A DNA stretch of 64,000 bases from Actinomycetota bacterium (GTDB taxonomy: Bacteria; Actinomycetota; Thermoleophilia; Miltoncostaeales; Miltoncostaeaceae), in contig CAUJCX010000006.1 of assembly GCA_963169235.1 (NCBI GenBank), positions 54,269 through 118,268 of the forward strand, given 5' to 3'. The translations under genes were made by a program, and so were the position numbers. Under the pieces are notes generated by a model. It had not been told where the DNA came from, ran no database searches, and saw nothing but the letters and a program-made list of their open reading frames with translations. Below are positions 26,403 through 33,961 of this stretch, one piece after another (position 1 is the stretch's first letter; each line of letters begins with the position of its first letter).

Positions 26403-27119
26403 TCAGCCCCAGGCCACGTGGTTCTGGTCGGCGGCCTTCACCACGTCCGGCTCGAACAGGTACTTGCCCACCACCTGGATGCCGTACACGTCGCGGCCGC
26501 TGGCCCACGACACGAACAGGATGCGGTTACCGCCGTTGAGGTCGGCCCTGACGCCCTCGCCGTACGAGCCCTCCAGCGGGACGTCGGTGAGCTTGGCCGT
26601 GGAGCTCTGCCTGACCTCCTCCATGGCCTGCGTCACCTCGCGACGCGCCGTGGCCTCGTCGCGGACCCGGAACACGTACGTGCGCACCAGCACCGGCGAC
26701 GTGGCCTCGCTGCCGCCGAACTGGTCGCGCAGGTATCCGTCCTCGTAGCCCTCGGACTCGAGGCGACGAATCGCCGCGTCGGCCCCCGGGTCGCCGGTCT
26801 TGAACAGCGCGCCGACCATGTCCTGCGCCTGCGGCAGGTGCCGGGTGCGACCGGAGTTCATGTTGTCCACGACGCTCGGGGGCGGCAGCCGCACCTCGAG
26901 GTCGGCGACGGTGTCGGTGGTGGTGCCCGGGGTCGTGGGGGTCGTCGGCGTGGTGGGGAACGTCGGCGTCGTGGGGGCCGTCGGCGTGGTGGGGATCGAC
27001 ACGCCCGTGTGCTGGGTCACGGTGACCTGCACGACCGTCTCGTCGCCACCGCACCCGGCCACCAAGGCCGTCGTGGTCGCCAGGGCCGCCAGGGTCGCCA
27101 TCGCGGGGAGCTTTCGCAT
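26403..27119 (-). CDS. Lipoprotein with Pro/Thr-rich stalk
   Basis: 238 aa. Signal peptide with lipobox TALVAGC (Cys about residue 23), a stalk of about 30 residues of repeated TTPT units, then a globular domain ([20 protein letters not shown] to the end) with [20 protein letters not shown] and [20 protein letters not shown]. Probably anchored to the outside of the membrane. No family recognised. ATG 27119 has a G-run close upstream; it starts 20 nt after the JAMM stop and precedes msrA. Confidence 0.75.
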   Translation of the reverse strand: MRKLPAMATLAALATTTALVAGCGGDETVVQVTVTQHTGVSIPTTPTAPTTPTFPTTPTTPTTPGTTTDTVADLEVRLPPPSVVDNMNSGRTRHLPQAQDMVGALFKTGDPGADAAIRRLESEGYEDGYLRDQFGGSEATSPVLVRTYVFRVRDEATARREVTQAMEEVRQSSTAKLTDVPLEGSYGEGVRADLNGGNRILFVSWASGRDVYGIQVVGKYLFEPDVVKAADQNHVAWG

Positions 27120-27139
27120 CGCCCCCAGGATATCGGCCC

Positions 27140-27586
27140 TCACGCGCGGGGGGCGGCGGATGCGTCACCGACTGCCACCCGCAGCTCGGCGATGCGCCCG
27201 TCGGGCGGCGCGGACGCGTCCAGGAGGAACGCGCGGATCTGCGTCTCGCCCCTCACGGGCCCCACGATCACGTGCGGCAGCCGGGGCACGAAGCTGAGGG
27301 CGACGTCGCGCGGTGACGGCCACGCGGGCGCGTCGACGTGCGAGTGGTAGACGGCCATGACGTCCATCCCCGCCCGGGCGATGGCGGCCCGCAACCGCAT
27401 CTGCTCGCCCGTGGCGATGGCGTAGCGGTCGTCGCGGTCGGCGACGTTGGTCGCGAAGTGCACCGCGCTCGCCACCCCGCAGGCGCCCGCCACGAGGCCG
27501 CACGCCTCGCGCGGCGCGCAGCGGGCGGCGTGCTCGACCAGCGCCCGCGCCACCCCCGGCGTCAGGCGCAACGCGGCCTCAGGCAC
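27140..27586 (-). CDS. JAMM/MPN+ metalloprotease domain protein
   Basis: About 148 aa. The JAMM zinc motif is complete: catalytic Glu in REACGLVAG and H-S-H-x7-S-x2-D in HSHVDAPAWPSPRD. Prokaryotic JAMM proteases cleave isopeptide or C-terminal tags from ubiquitin-like proteins or act in thiocarboxylate sulfur transfer, but no ThiF, MoaD/ThiS-like or cysteine synthase gene is next to it here. The start is uncertain: GTG 27586 used; ATG 27631 would overlap the divergent gene's start. Confidence 0.85.
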   Translation of the reverse strand: MPEAALRLTPGVARALVEHAARCAPREACGLVAGACGVASAVHFATNVADRDDRYAIATGEQMRLRAAIARAGMDVMAVYHSHVDAPAWPSPRDVALSFVPRLPHVIVGPVRGETQIRAFLLDASAPPDGRIAELRVAVGDASAAPRA

Positions 27587-27608
27587 CGGAGGGTTCCCAC
27601 CTGCGTCG

Positions 27609-27624
27609 CAAGCGCCTACGCTTG
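27609..27624 (+). promoter_or_regulatory. Leaderless -10 box TACGCT inside inverted repeat CAAGCG-N4-CGCTTG
   Basis: CAAGCG (27609-27614) and CGCTTG (27619-27624) are inverted repeats that enclose TACGCT (27617-27622), which is 7 nt before the ATG at 27630. A protein binding the repeat would cover the -10 box. Confidence 0.45.
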
Positions 27625-27629
27625 GGGGC

Positions 27630-27890
27630 ATGACCCCGTCGATGGCCAAGAGCGCGTTCGCCAACATCGACGCGCGCGTGCGGTGTCCCACCGAGGACTG
27701 CTGGGGCGAGCTGTTGCTGCTGCCCACAGGCGCGCAAGACGTGGACGGCATCCCCGAGTTCCAGCCGTACACCGTGTGCCCGCTGTGCGCGAACACGTTC
27801 CCCATCGAGGACGACATGACCGACCGCGACCTCTACCTGCGGGTGTCGTGGCTGCGCGCCAACCCCCACGCCGCCGATGGCGACGCCTGA
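27630..27890 (+). CDS. Small zinc-ribbon-like protein
   Basis: 86 aa. Four cysteines in two pairs, VRCPTEDCWG (C-x4-C) and YTVCPLCANTF (C-x2-C), 33 residues apart, as in zinc ribbons; the rest is acidic (IEDDMTDRDLY). Likely a nucleic acid- or protein-binding ribbon, partner unknown. ATG 27630 is leaderless by its promoter; MAKSAF at 27642 is an alternative. The end overlaps the next gene by 14 nt. Confidence 0.72.
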   Translation: MTPSMAKSAFANIDARVRCPTEDCWGELLLLPTGAQDVDGIPEFQPYTVCPLCANTFPIEDDMTDRDLYLRVSWLRANPHAADGDA

Positions 27891-28509
27891 CGACCTGCCG
27901 CCGATGGCGGCTCCCGAAGAGCTGCCGCACCCGCACACCCCACCCGTCTGGCTGCGCCACATCCTGGGCGTCGTGCTGGCGGGCTCGGTGGGTGGCATCG
28001 TCTTCCTCACCATCGCACAGGAGGCCTTCAAGAAGGGCTTCACGACGCACCGCTTCAACGGCTCGATGGGGATCTACCTCGGGGGCCACGCCGAGCAGAT
28101 CGCGCGCCGGGGCCTGTACGGGACGCTGGTGATCGGCCTGGTGCTGGCGCTCGCGTACCTGGTGGTGCGCCGCTTCATGCGGGGGCCGGAGTGGCTGCGG
28201 GGCATCCAGGTGGGCATCGTCGCGTTCCTCGGCTGGGGGGCGGTGTTCGGTCCGCTGGCCAAGGGGTCCAACACCGTGCCGGCCGGGTTCTTCGGGCTCG
28301 ACGCCGACGCGGCCGCCCCGGTGGTGATCCTGGTCGCCGCGCTGGCCGGGTGCCTCACGCTGGTGCGGGTGTACGACCTGGCGCTGTCGGCCACGTGGTG
28401 GCAGCCGCGCCACGTCGACTTCGAGGCCTCCGTGCACAGCCTGGTGAACGAGGGCGAGCTTGAGGTGGACAAGCGCGTGATCGGCGGCGAGGGCAAGCAC
28501 CTCGGCTGA
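27877..28509 (+). CDS. Membrane protein of unknown function
   Basis: 210 aa with a Pro/Glu-rich N-terminal 25 residues, then about four hydrophobic helices (ILGVVLAGSVGGIVFLTI, GTLVIGLVLALAYLVV, GIQVGIVAFLGWGAVFG, VVILVAALAGCLTLV) and a hydrophilic C-terminus (FEASVHSLVNEGELEVDKRV). ATG 27877 lies within the last codons of the zinc-ribbon gene, so translation is probably coupled. I do not recognise the family. Confidence 0.7.
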   Translation: MATPDDLPPMAAPEELPHPHTPPVWLRHILGVVLAGSVGGIVFLTIAQEAFKKGFTTHRFNGSMGIYLGGHAEQIARRGLYGTLVIGLVLALAYLVVRRFMRGPEWLRGIQVGIVAFLGWGAVFGPLAKGSNTVPAGFFGLDADAAAPVVILVAALAGCLTLVRVYDLALSATWWQPRHVDFEASVHSLVNEGELEVDKRVIGGEGKHLG

Positions 28510-28545
28510 TGCGCGGGGGCGCCGGGGCCCCGTCGGCGCGGGTGT

Positions 28546-28764
28546 CTACTCGAACTCCCCGAACAACGGGCTGAACGCCGCCAGCCACGCGCCCCGCGTA
28601 ACGCCGAGCGCCTCGCTGGGCGCGGCCCGCGCGATGTCGTCAAGATCGTGGATGGCGGCACCCGGCGGCAGGGCCGCACGGACGCGTTCCGCGGCCTCGG
28701 TACCCAGGGCCCGTGCTGCCGCTGCGACGTCCTCCGACGTCAGTTCACGCGCGTAGTCGGCCAT
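28546..28764 (-). CDS. Small protein of unknown function
   Basis: 72 aa, starting MADYARELTSEDVAAAARAL, helical, acidic, no Cys, no membrane segment. Its ATG (28764) and that of the MFS gene (28777) are divergent and only 12 nt apart, so their promoters must lie inside each other's coding region or overlap. CATACT about 9 nt upstream is a possible -10. No family recognised. Confidence 0.5.
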   Translation of the reverse strand: MADYARELTSEDVAAAARALGTEAAERVRAALPPGAAIHDLDDIARAAPSEALGVTRGAWLAAFSPLFGEFE

Positions 28765-28776
28765 GATGTGCCCAGT

Positions 28777-29973
28777 ATGGCCACCGTCACCACCCTTCCC
28801 GCAACCGACGTGTTCGACCGCCGCGGGCTCATCGCCCTGGCCGCCGGGCACTTCGTGGTGGACATGCTGGTCGGCGCCATCCCGGCCCTGCTTCCTCTGT
28901 TCGTGCGGGAGTATCGCCTGTCCGACCTGGCCGCGTCGATGATCCTGGGCTCGAGCCTGGCGGCGTCGTCCGCCACGCAACCGGTGTTCGGCGTCGTCGC
29001 CGACCGCCGCCCCGCGCCGTGGCTTCTGTGGGGCGGCATCGCGCTGGGCGCCGTCGCCACCGCCGCCACCGCCGGGGCCGACTCGTACCCCGTGCTGCTC
29101 GGCCTCATCATCGTCGCGGGGCTGGGCGTTGCCGGCTACCACCCCGAGGCCGCGCGCGTGGCCAACCGCATCGCGGGGCAGCGGCCGGCCAGCGGCCTCG
29201 CGTGGTTCATGGTGGGTGGCAATGCGGGCTCGGCCGCCGGACCGCTGCTGGCCGCCCTCGCCATCCCGTTCATGGGCCTCAAGGCCGTGCTGGTGTTCCT
29301 GATCCCGGCGGCCATCGCCATCACGCTCATCGCGAGCCAGCGGGGACGGCTACAGCCGGAGGTGGGGCACACCCTGCGCACCGGTCCGCGGCCGCCCGCC
29401 CACATCCCGGGCGTGTCGCTGCTTCTGGTGGTCACGACGCTGCGCACGTGGGCCATGTTCGTGATGATGGCGTTGATGCCGTTGGTGCTCACCCAGGAAC
29501 GCGGAATGAGCGAGCAGGCCGGCGCCTTCGCGGTGTTCGGCTTCGCCGCGGCGGGGGCGGTGGGCACCGTGGTGGGGGCGGGCATCGCCGAGCGCGTCGG
29601 GGCCCGTCGCATGCTGGCCCTCACCATGCCCGTCGCCGCGCCGTTCATCGCCGGAAGCGTGCTGCTGCCCACCATGTGGGGCATCGCCAGCATGGCTGCG
29701 GCCGGGTTCGTGGTGCTGGGGTCGTTCTCGGTCACGGTCGCGCTGGCCCAGGACTACCTGCCGTCCCGCCTGGCGCTGGCCGCGGGGCTGATGATCGGGT
29801 TCGGCGCCATCGGGTCGGCTCCGCCCGGCCTCGCGCTGTTCGGGTGGCTGGCCGACGCCACGTCGCGGCAGACGTCGCTGGTGACGCTGGCCGCGCTGCC
29901 CATCGTCGCGGGCCTGCTGGCCGCCGCGCTGCCCGCTCCCCGCCGCCCACCCGCCACGGCGGGGGACGGATAG
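28777..29973 (+). CDS. MFS exporter resembling fosmidomycin resistance protein Fsr
   Basis: 398 aa with twelve predicted helices. HFVVDMLVGAIPALLPLF in helix 1, GVVADRRPAPWLLWGG between helices 2 and 3, and GVAGYHPEAARVANRIAG follow the Fsr/YnfM pattern. Proton-driven efflux of a small molecule is likely; substrate unknown. ATG 28777 chosen (upstream frame is not plausible). The stop shares a base with the rarA GTG. Confidence 0.85.
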   Translation: MATVTTLPATDVFDRRGLIALAAGHFVVDMLVGAIPALLPLFVREYRLSDLAASMILGSSLAASSATQPVFGVVADRRPAPWLLWGGIALGAVATAATAGADSYPVLLGLIIVAGLGVAGYHPEAARVANRIAGQRPASGLAWFMVGGNAGSAAGPLLAALAIPFMGLKAVLVFLIPAAIAITLIASQRGRLQPEVGHTLRTGPRPPAHIPGVSLLLVVTTLRTWAMFVMMALMPLVLTQERGMSEQAGAFAVFGFAAAGAVGTVVGAGIAERVGARRMLALTMPVAAPFIAGSVLLPTMWGIASMAAAGFVVLGSFSVTVALAQDYLPSRLALAAGLMIGFGAIGSAPPGLALFGWLADATSRQTSLVTLAALPIVAGLLAAALPAPRRPPATAGDG

Positions 29974-31331
29974 TGGCCCGGGGTGTCCCCCAGCCGGGCG
30001 ACGACCTGTTCGCCGAGGCCGTGCGCGACGACCTCTCGCGCACCGGACCGCTGCCCGCCCGCATGCGCCCTCGCGACGTGGACGAGGTGGTGGGGCACGC
30101 GTCCGTGCTTGGCCCCGGCGGCTTCATCCGCAAGGCCATCGACGCCGACCGCATGCCGTCCACCGTGCTGTTCGGACCGCCCGGCAGCGGCAAGACGTCG
30201 CTGGCCCGCGTGATCGCCCACTCCACCCGGGCGGTGTTCGAGGAGCTGTCCGCCACGCAGGCGTCGCTGGCCGACGTGCGGGCGGCGCTGTCGCGTGCGC
30301 GCGACCGGCGCGCGTCGGGCACGCGCACCGTGCTGTTCATCGACGAGATCCACCGCTTCAACAAGGGCCAGCAGGACGCCCTCTTGCCCGCCGTGGAGGA
30401 CGGGCTGGTGACGCTGATCGGCGCCACCACCGAGAACCCGTACTACGAGGTGAACTCGGCCCTCATCTCGCGCATGCGCGTCGCGGCGCTGGAGCCCTTG
30501 ACCGATGCGGACGTCGCCACGCTGATCGATCGCGCGGTCACCGACGAGCGCGGCCTGGCCGGGCGCGTGACCGTCACCGACGAGGCCCGCGACGCCCTGG
30601 TGTCCCGCGCCAACGGCGATGCCCGCGCCGCGCTCAACCTGCTGGACGCCGCCGCGGCCGCGACCGCCGCGGGCGAGGCCGTGTCGGCTGACGCGGTGGT
30701 GGAGGCGGCGGGGTCCCGCGCCATCGCGTACGACAAGGCGGGCGACGCCCACTACGACACCATCTCGGCGTTCATCAAGTCGATGCGCGGCAGCGATCCC
30801 GACGCCGCGCTCTACTATCTGGCCGTGATGATCGCGGGGGGCGAGGACCCCAAGTTCATCGCGCGGCGCATCATCGTGGCCGCGTCGGAGGACGTCGGCA
30901 ACGCCGATCCCACGGCGCTCATCATCGCCACGTCCGCGGCCCGGGCCGTGGAGTTCGTGGGCCTGCCGGAGTGCCGCATCAACCTGGCCCAGGCCGCCGT
31001 GTACGTGGCGCTGGCGCCCAAGTCGAACGCCTCGTACCGCGGCATCGACGCGGCCCTCGCGCACGTCGAGCGGCACGGTCCCAAGCGTCCGCCGAAGGCC
31101 CTGCGCGACTCGAGCCGCGCCAACGCCCGGCACCTGGGACACGGCCAGGGATACACGTACCCGCACGATGTGCCCGGCGGCGTGCTGGACGAGTCGCTCC
31201 TGCCGGACGAGCTGGCCGGGACGCGGTTCTACGATCCGCCGGGACGCGGGCGCGAGGGCACGCTGTGGGCCCGCATCGCCGAGGTGCGCCGACGCGATGG
31301 CGACGCAGACGGTCCGTCGCTGCCGTTCTGA
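29973..31331 (+). CDS. rarA: RarA/MgsA-type AAA+ ATPase (replication-associated recombination protein)
   Basis: 452 aa. RMRPRDVDEVVGHASVLGPGG, Walker A FGPPGSGKTSLARVIAH, Walker B VLFIDEIHRFNKGQQDALLP, sensor 1 GATTENPYYEVNSALISRMRV, then SAFIKSMRGSDPDAALYYLA and MIAGGEDPKFIARRIIVAASEDVG of the C-terminal tetramerisation part. RarA acts at stalled replication forks. GTG 29973 overlaps the MFS stop by one base. Confidence 0.95.
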   Translation: MARGVPQPGDDLFAEAVRDDLSRTGPLPARMRPRDVDEVVGHASVLGPGGFIRKAIDADRMPSTVLFGPPGSGKTSLARVIAHSTRAVFEELSATQASLADVRAALSRARDRRASGTRTVLFIDEIHRFNKGQQDALLPAVEDGLVTLIGATTENPYYEVNSALISRMRVAALEPLTDADVATLIDRAVTDERGLAGRVTVTDEARDALVSRANGDARAALNLLDAAAAATAAGEAVSADAVVEAAGSRAIAYDKAGDAHYDTISAFIKSMRGSDPDAALYYLAVMIAGGEDPKFIARRIIVAASEDVGNADPTALIIATSAARAVEFVGLPECRINLAQAAVYVALAPKSNASYRGIDAALAHVERHGPKRPPKALRDSSRANARHLGHGQGYTYPHDVPGGVLDESLLPDELAGTRFYDPPGRGREGTLWARIAEVRRRDGDADGPSLPF

Positions 31332-31342
31332 GCGCCGGGCGG

Positions 31343-31348
31343 TAGGCT
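31343..31348 (+). promoter_or_regulatory. -10 box TAGGCT of the yqeY gene (leaderless)
   Basis: TAGGCT, 7-nt gap, ATG at 31356, no Shine-Dalgarno. Confidence 0.5.
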
Positions 31349-31355
31349 GGATCGC

Positions 31356-31802
31356 ATGGGAATCGCCGAACGCCTCGATGACGACGCCAAGTCCGCGCTG
31401 CGCGCGGGCGAGAAGATGCGTCTGTCCACCATCCGCCGCGCCCGCGCGGCGCTGAAGAACGCCGAGATCGATGCCAAGGAGGCGCTCACCGACCGCGACG
31501 CGCTGGGCATCCTGCGCGGCATGGTGAAGCGCCACCAGGAGTCCATCGATCAGTTCACCAAGGGTGGCCGCCAGGACCTGGTCGACAAGGAGGTCGAGGA
31601 GATGGGGGTGCTGCAGGAGTACCTGCCGCCCGAGCTGGACGACGCCACCATCGAAGCCGGCGTGCGCGAGGTCATCGCCGAGCAGGGCGTCACCGACGTG
31701 AAGGGCCTCGGCAAGATCATGAAACCGGCCATCGACAGGTTCGACGGCCAGGTGGACGGCGGCCGCATCCGCGAGATCGCTCAGCGCCTGCTGGCCGGCT
31801 GA
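31356..31802 (+). CDS. yqeY: GatB/YqeY domain protein
   Basis: 148 aa. IAERLDDDAKSALRAGEKMR, RRARAALKNAEIDAKEALTD, GMVKRHQESIDQFTKGGRQD, ELGVLQEYLP-like EEMGVLQEYLPPEL and KGLGKIMKPAIDRFDGQVDG are the YqeY family landmarks. The domain resembles the tRNA-binding tail of GatB and may help aminoacyl-tRNA handling; its exact role is unsettled. Own leaderless promoter in the 24-bp gap after rarA. Confidence 0.92.
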   Translation: MGIAERLDDDAKSALRAGEKMRLSTIRRARAALKNAEIDAKEALTDRDALGILRGMVKRHQESIDQFTKGGRQDLVDKEVEEMGVLQEYLPPELDDATIEAGVREVIAEQGVTDVKGLGKIMKPAIDRFDGQVDGGRIREIAQRLLAG

Positions 31803-31846
31803 CCCCGCCCGGACGCCGTCCCCACCCACGACGCAAGGAGAGTCCC

Positions 31847-32053
31847 ATGCGGCTCAGCGCACGCAACCAGCTCTCGGGCACAGTGACCCGGATCCACGAG
31901 GGCGCGGCCATCGGCAACGTCGAGATCGACGTGCAGGGCCAGCGCCTGGTGTCGTCGGTGACGGTGGAGGCCATTCGCGAGCTGGGCCTCGCCGAGGGGC
32001 AGCCCGTGACCGTGGTCATCAAGGCGTCCGACGTGATGCTGGCGGTCGACTAG
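31847..32053 (+). CDS. Single-domain molbindin (Mop/TOBE)
   Basis: 68 aa, starting RLSARNQLSGTVTRIHEGAA and ending VTVVIKASDVMLAVD, which is one complete Mop domain. Molbindins form hexamers that bind molybdate or tungstate as a cytosolic store. Preceded by an ideal AAGGAGAG 5 nt before the ATG. No mod transporter in the window. Confidence 0.93.
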   Translation: MRLSARNQLSGTVTRIHEGAAIGNVEIDVQGQRLVSSVTVEAIRELGLAEGQPVTVVIKASDVMLAVD

Positions 32054-32071
32054 CCGCGACCGGCGGGCTCG

Positions 32072-33904
32072 TCAGCGGGAGGGCAGCACGCGCGCCGAGG
32101 GGCGTCCGGTGCGGGGCACCGTGATCACCACGCGCGCGATGACGGTGCGGCCCGCGCGCACCACCAGCGTCGTGCGCGCCGGACGCGGCGGCAGCAGCAC
32201 GTCGCCGCTCGCGCGCACCGCCAGGCGCCGTGTGCCCTGGTGGACGGAGGCGCCGCGTGGCAGACCCAGGCGCACCCGCAGCGCCCTGCGCCGCGGCGTG
32301 AAGGACGTGGACTTCACCGCGACCCGCGTCAGCGTGGTCGTGCGCGCGACCCGGGCCGTCGGCGCGATGGACGGCGGCACCACCACCTGCCCCGTCGGCG
32401 TCAGCGCCGGCACCGGGCTGGGCACGACGGGCTGCGCGGGGGTCGTGGCCACCTGCGGCGCGGCGGGCTGCGCCACCGGGGCGACGCCCGTGGCGGGATC
32501 GGTGGGCGGCGCCGGATCCACCGGGGCGGGCGCGAACGTCGCGGTGGCGAGCGACGCGTTGCCCACCACGTCGCGGGCCTGCACGGTCCACGTCCCCGGG
32601 GCGGCGCCCGCGGGCACCACCACGTCGGCGCGTCCCACCCCGGCGTCCACGGTCGCGACGACCACGCCGTCCACCCGCACCACGTCGTGGGTGCCGGCCC
32701 GGCCGCTGCCTCCGGCCCCGTCGGCGGGCGAGCGCCACGTGAGCGTGGTGGACGCCCCGGCCGCGGGCGCCGCGACCGTCGATACCAGCGCGGTGGCCGC
32801 GGCGGGCGGCGCGAGATCGGCGGCCGTGCGGAACCGGGGCCGCGGGCCCACCCGCAGCGTGGCGCCCTCCGCCTCGCGCACCTGGGGGATACCGGTGAGC
32901 ACCAGCCGGGCGCGCACCTCCTGCGGGGTGAACGGCGTTCCGCGCTCCGCCCGCGCCAGGCCCTGCATCACGGCGACCCCGCCCGCGACGGCCGCCGACG
33001 CGCTGGACGTGCCGTTGAAGCAGTGCGTGTACGACGCCTGCGGGTCGGTGGCCTGGGTGCCGACGAGCGTCGCGGGGAACATGCTGGGGAACGTCGTGGC
33101 CGCCACCACGCCCATGCCGGGGCCCTGCACGTCGACCGCGGCCCCGTGGTTGCTGAACCAGGCCCGCCGCCCCGTGGTGCCGCCCGACGCGGCCGATTCG
33201 CCCGCGCCCACCACCAGCACGCCCGCGGGAGGCGGCGCCAGGCTGTCGATCTCCCGGCCGCCGTTGCCGGCCGGCACCACCACCACGATGCCGCGGCCGA
33301 CGGCGCGCTGCATGGCGTCGGCCACCGCCGGGCCCGCGGTCGGGACGGCGTAGACCGGCACGAGCGTCGGACCGATCCAGCCCTGTTGTTCCACCAGCAG
33401 CACGTCGCCCGCGCGCAGGCCGGACGCGGCCCTGTCGATGGCGCCCGCGGGATCCCATCCGCCCCCCACGGCGAGCGGGGCGACGCCGGTGACCGTGGCT
33501 GCCGGGGCCAGGCCCGTGATGCCCTGCCCGTCGCGCCGCCCGCCCACCACGCTGAGGGCGGCCGTGCCGTGGCTGGCCCACGAGGCGTCGGACGACGCCA
33601 CGGCCGGGGTCCCCACGCGGTCACCCAGCTCCACGTGGCCACGGTCCCAGGCGTACTCCACGTCGGTCACCCGCACGCCCGCCCCGTCGGAGGCGGCGGC
33701 CACCGGCGGCAGGTCGTAGTCGGCCCGCACGTCCATCAGGGGATCGAGGTCGAGCATCGGGCTCGGCATCGGCAGGCCCACCTCGGGGATGCCGTCCGCG
33801 GCCGTGACGGTGCGGCACACGCTGGGCGCCGCCACGGCGGACGAGGCCCAGGCGAGCGTCAGCCCGGCCAGCAGAACCGCAGGTGATCGTCGAAGCGTCC
33901 CCAT
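32072..33904 (-). CDS. Secreted subtilisin-like serine protease (S8)
   Basis: 610 aa. Signal peptide LLAGLTLAWASSAVAA, then an S8 domain: Asp in GVRVTDVEYAWDRGH, His in SHGTAALSVVGGRRDG, oxyanion Asn in VVVVPAGNGGREID, Ser in CFNGTSSASAAVAGG. After about residue 370 comes a Fn3/Ig-like segment (TLTWRSPADGAG to ATFAP) and a Pro/Val-rich linker, ending in a basic beta-rich 90-residue domain. An extracellular protease with a likely wall-binding tail. ATG 33904; Shine-Dalgarno weak. Confidence 0.9.
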   Translation of the reverse strand: MGTLRRSPAVLLAGLTLAWASSAVAAPSVCRTVTAADGIPEVGLPMPSPMLDLDPLMDVRADYDLPPVAAASDGAGVRVTDVEYAWDRGHVELGDRVGTPAVASSDASWASHGTAALSVVGGRRDGQGITGLAPAATVTGVAPLAVGGGWDPAGAIDRAASGLRAGDVLLVEQQGWIGPTLVPVYAVPTAGPAVADAMQRAVGRGIVVVVPAGNGGREIDSLAPPPAGVLVVGAGESAASGGTTGRRAWFSNHGAAVDVQGPGMGVVAATTFPSMFPATLVGTQATDPQASYTHCFNGTSSASAAVAGGVAVMQGLARAERGTPFTPQEVRARLVLTGIPQVREAEGATLRVGPRPRFRTAADLAPPAAATALVSTVAAPAAGASTTLTWRSPADGAGGSGRAGTHDVVRVDGVVVATVDAGVGRADVVVPAGAAPGTWTVQARDVVGNASLATATFAPAPVDPAPPTDPATGVAPVAQPAAPQVATTPAQPVVPSPVPALTPTGQVVVPPSIAPTARVARTTTLTRVAVKSTSFTPRRRALRVRLGLPRGASVHQGTRRLAVRASGDVLLPPRPARTTLVVRAGRTVIARVVITVPRTGRPSARVLPSR

Positions 33905-33911
33905 TGCCGCC

Positions 33912-33917
33912 TAGGAT
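33912..33917 (+). promoter_or_regulatory. Candidate -10 box TAGGAT for the thyX-like operon
   Basis: TAGGAT gives a start point near 33924 and a leader of about 38 nt that contains the AAAGGA Shine-Dalgarno before ATG 33962. No clear -35. Confidence 0.4.
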
Positions 33918-33961
33918 GATTGCGCACCCCGCAAGTGGTACTTCCCACCCGAAAGGACGGC

